From assembly GCA_036940085.1 (NCBI GenBank), contig JALLBK010000545.1, positions 1-10,848 on the forward strand: a stretch of 10,848 nt of DNA. The letters are read 5' to 3'. The stretch comes from Discostella pseudostelligera. Its lineage: Eukaryota; Bacillariophyta; Thalassiosirophyceae; Thalassiosirales; Thalassiosiraceae. The first letter of the stretch is position 1. Each line of letters begins with the position of its first letter. The translations under genes were made by a program, and so were the position numbers. Under the pieces are notes generated by a model. It was not told where the DNA came from and made no database searches. It was given only the letters and a program-made list of their open reading frames with translations. Below, piece by piece: positions 6,762 to 10,848 of this stretch.

Positions 6762-7987
6762 ATGTTGATCCACAGCAAGGGCACAACGAAAGGTCGCCAC
6801 AATGCGGTGGTTCATGTCGGGACACCGTCATTGTACTTCCATGGATTTGCAGACCTGCCTGAAGCAAGAGGAAAGTATGTGCAATCTCTCGACTTTTCTG
6901 TTTGGGCTATGATTGGGATTTGCAACTTTTCCCGCGTGGGACGAATTCGGAAAGTTCAAGAGAAAAGGTGAAGAAATGATTTCAGTTTTTCTTAGGCTTC
7001 GTTCGAGCAGTGTTGTCAAGGTCAATTTTGATTTTGGTATCAAAGATTTTGTGGAAAAAACAGCAGGAGTTGTTGACAATTCATCAGGATGTTTTAATAC
7101 GTTCAATGTTCGCCGTAAGATGTGGGGCCGCTCAGGTTTCGTGCAACGAACAAATGCCTTGGCTCTCTTTTCAATGGGGCCTTAGTGATCGAGGTCCGAA
7201 TGAAGCTCGCCACAAATCAACCCACTTTTATTCCAGATAATCCCTCAGCAAGCAAATTTGTTCAAGATTTGTTCATGGACGAGGATTGTGCTGATGTCGT
7301 GTTTGAAGTCAGCGGGATGGGTGCAAAGAATCAATTGAAAGAATCCAAGACCTCACCTGCTAAGTTTCATGCTCATAAACTGATTTTGAAGAACGCGCTC
7401 CACAGCTTGCAGAACTGTGCATGTTAGATGGATCGCAGTCGCCAGTACACATTGAAATTTTCAACATGGTACCTGGTACCTTCAAAGATATGTTGTTGTA
7501 TATCTATGGACACCCAATTCCTGATTTTGGAGACGAAATACCACATACGAAGGAAATAATCGAAGCTGCCAACAAGTACGGCGTGACAAATCTCAAACTA
7601 GAGGCCGAAGCCTACTATGTTGCCTTACTAACAATGACTACGGAGAATGTAATGGAGCATCTTCTATTCACTCATTCACTGAATTGTGCCCTACTGAAAG
7701 AGGCAGTGATGGATTTCATTCTTGCAAACTCCTTTGAACTGCTCACGACGAAAGCACTGAAGGACGCTCCTAGTGGTCTCTTCAATGATGCGTTGGCAGC
7801 GATGGCTAGAAAAGGGGGAACTGAGAAAGCTAGTCTCATGTTCATCAGTGAACTTCGTCGCAAGTGTTATGAGAAAGGACTGGATTCTGATGGATCAAGG
7901 GAAGTGTTGACTTCTGCTCTGGCGGGCGAAGAAGGAGATGACGATCCTGATGCAGAAGCAGAAAAAGATGGTGCCAATGAGGGTTAG
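6762..7987 (+). pseudogene. MATH-BTB/POZ-SAP protein gene interrupted by four -1 frameshifts
   Basis: BTB proteins usually act as Cullin-3 adaptors or oligomerisation scaffolds, and MATH domains bind substrates. The gene reads in five pieces: 6762-6902 (frame 3; GTTKGRHNAVVHVGTPS, GKYVQSLDFSV), 6905-6964 (frame 2; GYDWDLQLFPRGT), 6967-7167 (frame 1; VVKVNFDFGIKDF), 7170-7391 (frame 3; ALVIEVRMKL, then BTB start DEDCADVVFEV and HAHKLILK) and 7394-7987 (frame 2; RAPQLAELC, the rest of BTB, a BACK-like helical part, and SAP-like ELRRKCYEKGLDSDGSREVL at 7850-7909). Each junction leaves two bases, so one base is missing each time. With junctions counted as one residue, the product would be about 409 aa. 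Homology resumes immediately across every junction and no internal nonsense codon is seen. The gene is either a recent pseudogene or an intact gene with sequence errors; programmed frameshifting is the least likely reading. The ATG at 6762 matches the start of the upstream relative. Confidence 0.75.
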
Positions 7988-8097
7988 GAGATAAAGAAAA
8001 GTAGAATAATTGCTGATCTGTTTTGCGTGTGAAGACACTGAGGTGTTTTAGAGTACATCAAGTAGTTGATTATTATTAGTTCGTAAATGCAAAATGT
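7988..8097. other. Convergent intergenic spacer
   Basis: This 110-bp AT-rich spacer lies between the TAG of the MATH-BTB copy and the TAG of the DUF1415 gene. It must hold both 3' ends. I see no further gene. Confidence 0.6.
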
Positions 8098-10422
8098 CTA
8101 GTCCTCAGATCCCATGCGAATTCCACCAATACCAAACAGTGCCGACATTTCAGCATCTTCCAACTCTCGCCCACTACCGAATTGCAAATTGCCGATGGCG
8201 ACATCAGAATCTTCGTCGCCGTCATAATCATTTGCATCAAATCCATATGCTGCCGCGTACCCACCCGATGCCATTGCCGACGAAGGTCGACTTTGGCTTA
8301 TATCATCCCTGACATCCAATACGGGCGCTCTCTCGTCATTAGGGTACTCTGCAGCGACACGATCTAGTTCTTCCAACAGGAAGTCTGATGCCATCATGGC
8401 AGCACTCGTCTGAGCTCCATTCAGAGGCGATCCCGCCCCCGCATTATCACGTTTCCCAAGACGTAATTCCAAAGCTTGCAGAATGACATTGACCATATCC
8501 CCTCCATCAATCCGAGACCTATCCACCTTATTTGCCGCGGGTGTAGAATCAAAGACAAATGTTGTGTCTTCCTCCTTCACGGCACCATGGACCTGTAAGT
8601 CGTTGGCCACTCGCAATGCCTCCATATCCTTACGATCGACCTTCATGCCAGCCACCTCCGACCAGTCTCGTAGACGTAGCATTCTCTCTAGTTTGTCAGT
8701 ACCAATTCGGCTCAGTGTTTTCTCATTCTGCATCGAAGATGGTAACGGTATCAGTGAAGGTATAATGCGTAGAAAAAGAAAGAGTGTATCCGTGTTGTCA
8801 TCACAGCACTTGCAAAACTCACCTGCTGATACACCAATCCAGTGGGTATCCCCCGCTGCGCCACCCGTACCTGCTTCGTCCTTAATATATTCACCATCGG
8901 CCATGGACTGCGCCTTGCATAATGTGCCGCCATACCACCCCCATCATCTGTCGATCTATCACGACCACCATCACGAAACATCCAATTGGGATGAAAGAAT
9001 ATTAGTTGGAGTAAATTTTCCACATCGAGTGCCTCAAGGGTGCCCGTTAATGTATCTGCCCATTGCTCGAATAATTCAACCGTATTCATACAAAATTGTG
9101 GCAAGATGTGCAGTGTGGTGGAGATTTCATTTTCGTCGACATTCTCGATTTGGCATACCTCGGCCCAGTATGCCATGTAGGCATCCTCAAAGGTTGATAC
9201 TCGATCAATGTGATACCGGACAGGTCCGAGGGGTATACCACTCTTGGTTGAGGATTGTGTGAATGGACATAGAGCTAGGTCGGCCATCATCTTGTCTACC
9301 CATTGTTTTGAAAGTTGAATGATGACATCATCGTCTTCTGGAATGAGTGGTGTTGTTGTTGTTGATTCCAGTGGCAACTCAGATTCTTTCCCTCTGTTCG
9401 ATGCAAGAGTATTGTCATTATCATCGTCATCATCATCCTCCATACCACTAAAATCCCATTCCTCATCCTCATCCCAAAATGGATCTGGTGCAAATTTCAT
9501 ATCGGATCCAGTTTCCTGCATAAATGTCCCAGCAGTACCATGAGGATTGCGGTAGGACTTGACAGTGAACCCTTGCACCATGTTATCATTATCGCCACCC
9601 CCACTCCCACCACCTCCACCTTGTTCTGCAGCAACATATGGCACAAGGACGGTATTGACACCAAAATTATCACATACATCCTTACATGCATCAAAATGTG
9701 CCATTAATGTTGATAGGAATTTGGGATTGGAGAGTTTGGTGGATGACATTTGCGGATAGAGGATGGTGGCGGAATCCTATTACATAATAATAATATTTTT
9801 GGTACAACATGGTATGCAGTTGAGCAATACAGATAAACGAAAAGATGTTGTTATGAGAAGATGAGGAAAGATTAGAAATAATGAATATCAACTTGATCAA
9901 AGAACGATGAACCAAATGAACCACTCAACAAAAATCGGAGAGATGATGATGAGACTTTATGCAATAATATATTATCAAACTCACCCCCCGATACATATTC
10001 TTAGAAGCATACGATATCAATGCCCATAGTGATTTCATCAATTGTGGCAATGTCGTGGCATTGTCTACTTGAGCTTGGGATGGTTGACTGCCACCGCCAC
10101 CGAAACCGTCGCCGCTGAGTGTTGGTGATGCCTGTAGTTGAAGCTGTAGGCGGATGGTGCCGTAGCTCACCACAACATGTCCAGGATGACGATGTTGGCA
10201 TTTGGTTTGTAATTGGTGTGGATGACGAGAAGCAAAGCGACCAATCGTATTGTAACGACGAGCGGTTGTAGAGGATAACGGCGACGCGAGTTGCTGATCA
10301 TGTTGTCGAAGCTGGTGTCGAAGTTGTTGTTGCTGATGCTGGAAGAGTGAAAGTCCATCGCAATTAATAATGGCGACGTTGAGAAGCAGGACGATGGATA
10401 ATGACAATGATATTGAGTTCAT
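8098..10422 (-). CDS. DUF1415-family protein with signal peptide, three exons (673 aa)
   Basis: Exons are 10422-9985 (residues 1-146), 9776-8823 (147-464) and 8727-8098 (465-673, stop TAG). Both introns are phase 0 with GTGAGT donors. DUF1415, whose function is not established, occurs in many bacteria. The match spans about residues 297-480: QWVDKMMADLALCPF (304-318), RYHID, the STTLHILPQF strand, LLQLIFFHPNWMF (about 401-413), and RRSPWPMVNILR (434-445). Exon 3 begins NEKTLSRIGTDKLERML, which completes the domain. This supports the splice because exon 2 alone would end in an unrelated frame. Residues 1-20 (MNSISLSLSIVLLLNVAIIN) form a signal peptide. A Gln/His-rich linker follows. A second ordered segment lies at about 120-195 (LMKSLWALISYASKN, ATILYPQMSST, VNTVLVPY) and I do not recognise it. 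The C-terminal 150 residues are Asp/Gly/Ser-rich. Location (plastid, ER or secreted) is undecided. Confidence 0.85.
8728..8822 (-). other. Intron 2 of the DUF1415 gene (95 nt)
   Basis: On the minus strand the intron starts GTGAGT after codons TAT CAG CAG and ends GATGCAG before AAT GAG AAA. It is phase 0. Both flanking frames belong to the DUF1415 domain, and read-through would meet a stop after about 23 codons. Confidence 0.85.
9777..9984 (-). other. Intron 1 of the DUF1415 gene (208 nt)
   Basis: The minus-strand donor GTGAGT follows TAT CGG GGG, and the acceptor TAATAG precedes GAT TCC GCC. It is phase 0. The 3' half is AT-rich. Exon 1 in frame would otherwise read a non-conserved tail and stop, and exon 2 lacks an upstream start of its own with a signal peptide. 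Confidence 0.75.
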
Positions 10423-10848
10423 GACGACTGCTGTAGAGATAGTAGTAGTAGTAGTAGTAGTAGTTTCAAGAGCTGCATAGGGTAGTAGAGTAGTAGATAG
10501 GTAGTACTAGTAGATGGCGGCTATCGTCGTCATCGTCGGTCGGTGAATGGGCGGTGTGCGTAAGGTGATGGTGATGTACGAGTCTGTCCGTCGATGGTGA
10601 CCTTTTGATTCAATCTGTCCGTCGACGTGAAGATCTTTGTGTGCTTCGGGGGGAGTATTCCTTCTTGTGCGTGTCATGTGGAAAGCCGGCCGGTTATTTG
10701 ATTTCTCTTCCTCAATTTGAAAAGAAGAAATGACAATTCTGCGATTTATTTCCCTCCACCTCGAGAAATTTTCCAACTGTTTCATCGCGGGTCGTCAAAC
10801 CAAAAAGCAATACCATCGATTAATCACCTGTGAGTTCGATTGACCTTT
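10423..10848. other. Upstream region of the DUF1415 gene, no gene seen
   Basis: The minus-strand frame at 10507-10785 (92 codons) has no domain, signal peptide or low-complexity style typical of the neighbours, so I do not call it. The stretch holds an (AGT)8 microsatellite and a short imperfect direct repeat CTGTCCGTCGAYG at about 10586 and 10616. It is probably the promoter and 5' UTR of the minus-strand gene; an upstream exon cannot be excluded. Confidence 0.45.
10441..10464 (+). repeat. (AGT)8 microsatellite
   Basis: Eight perfect AGT units lie 19 bp upstream of the DUF1415 start codon. On the transcribed strand this is an (ACT)8 run, probably within the 5' UTR. Further imperfect AGT units continue to about 10510. 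Confidence 0.9.

Noticed and set aside
6903..7393. Tiny introns as an explanation for the frame changes in the MATH-BTB copy
   Set aside because: Conserved residues resume within two bases of each break, so there is no room for an intron.
5821..8000. Mobile element as the cause of the repeated blocks
   Set aside because: No terminal repeats, target duplications or transposase/reverse-transcriptase motifs were seen; the repeated sequence is MATH-domain coding sequence.
8483..9262. 259-codon plus-strand frame
   Set aside because: It lies opposite the DUF1415 exons and crosses their intron; the minus strand carries the conserved motifs.
10507..10785. 92-codon minus-strand frame near the right edge
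   Set aside because: It has no motif, signal peptide or composition suggesting a protein; it probably lies in the upstream region of the DUF1415 gene.

Overview
The window looks like nuclear DNA of a photosynthetic stramenopile, most likely a diatom. The proteins carry long Ser/Asn/Asp/His/Gln-rich stretches, and CAT/ATC/GAT-type triplet runs occur throughout. At least one gene opens with a signal peptide ending in an Ala|Phe site like the diatom plastid-targeting motif. One gene is split by short GT-AG introns, and a MATH-BTB-SAP protein of a type I associate with diatoms is present. I place it no more precisely than that. I saw no tRNA, rRNA, CRISPR array or recognisable mobile element.

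Layout. (1) 221-3121 (+) is an intact single-exon gene for a bestrophin-family anion channel with a low-complexity N-terminal extension of about 500 residues. (2) 3135-5513 (-) is an intact single-exon gene for a 792-residue protein of unknown function with an N-terminal signal peptide. It meets gene 1 tail to tail with only 13 bp between the stop codons. (3) 5514-5846 is the upstream region of gene 2 and holds E2F-like TTTCCCGC motifs. (4) 5847-7987 (+) holds two related MATH-family copies in tandem: a degenerate partial copy (about 5847-6180) and a nearly full-length MATH-BTB-SAP copy (6762-7987). The second copy is interrupted by four one-base-loss frameshifts but has no nonsense codon between them. 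(5) 8098-10422 (-) is a three-exon gene for a 673-residue DUF1415-family protein with a signal peptide. It converges on the MATH-BTB copy with a 110-bp gap. (6) 10423-10848 is non-coding as far as I can see and holds an (AGT)8 microsatellite.

How the genes relate. There is no operon logic here; the genes are separate eukaryotic units. Three of them encode proteins entering the secretory route, and in diatoms that route also leads to the plastid. A role of the bestrophin in bicarbonate or chloride transport across a plastid or thylakoid membrane is a reasonable inference, not something the sequence proves. The most notable items are the phase-coherent frameshifts in the MATH-BTB copy, a 26-nt GT...AG insertion in its upstream relative, and the oversized N-terminal region of the bestrophin.
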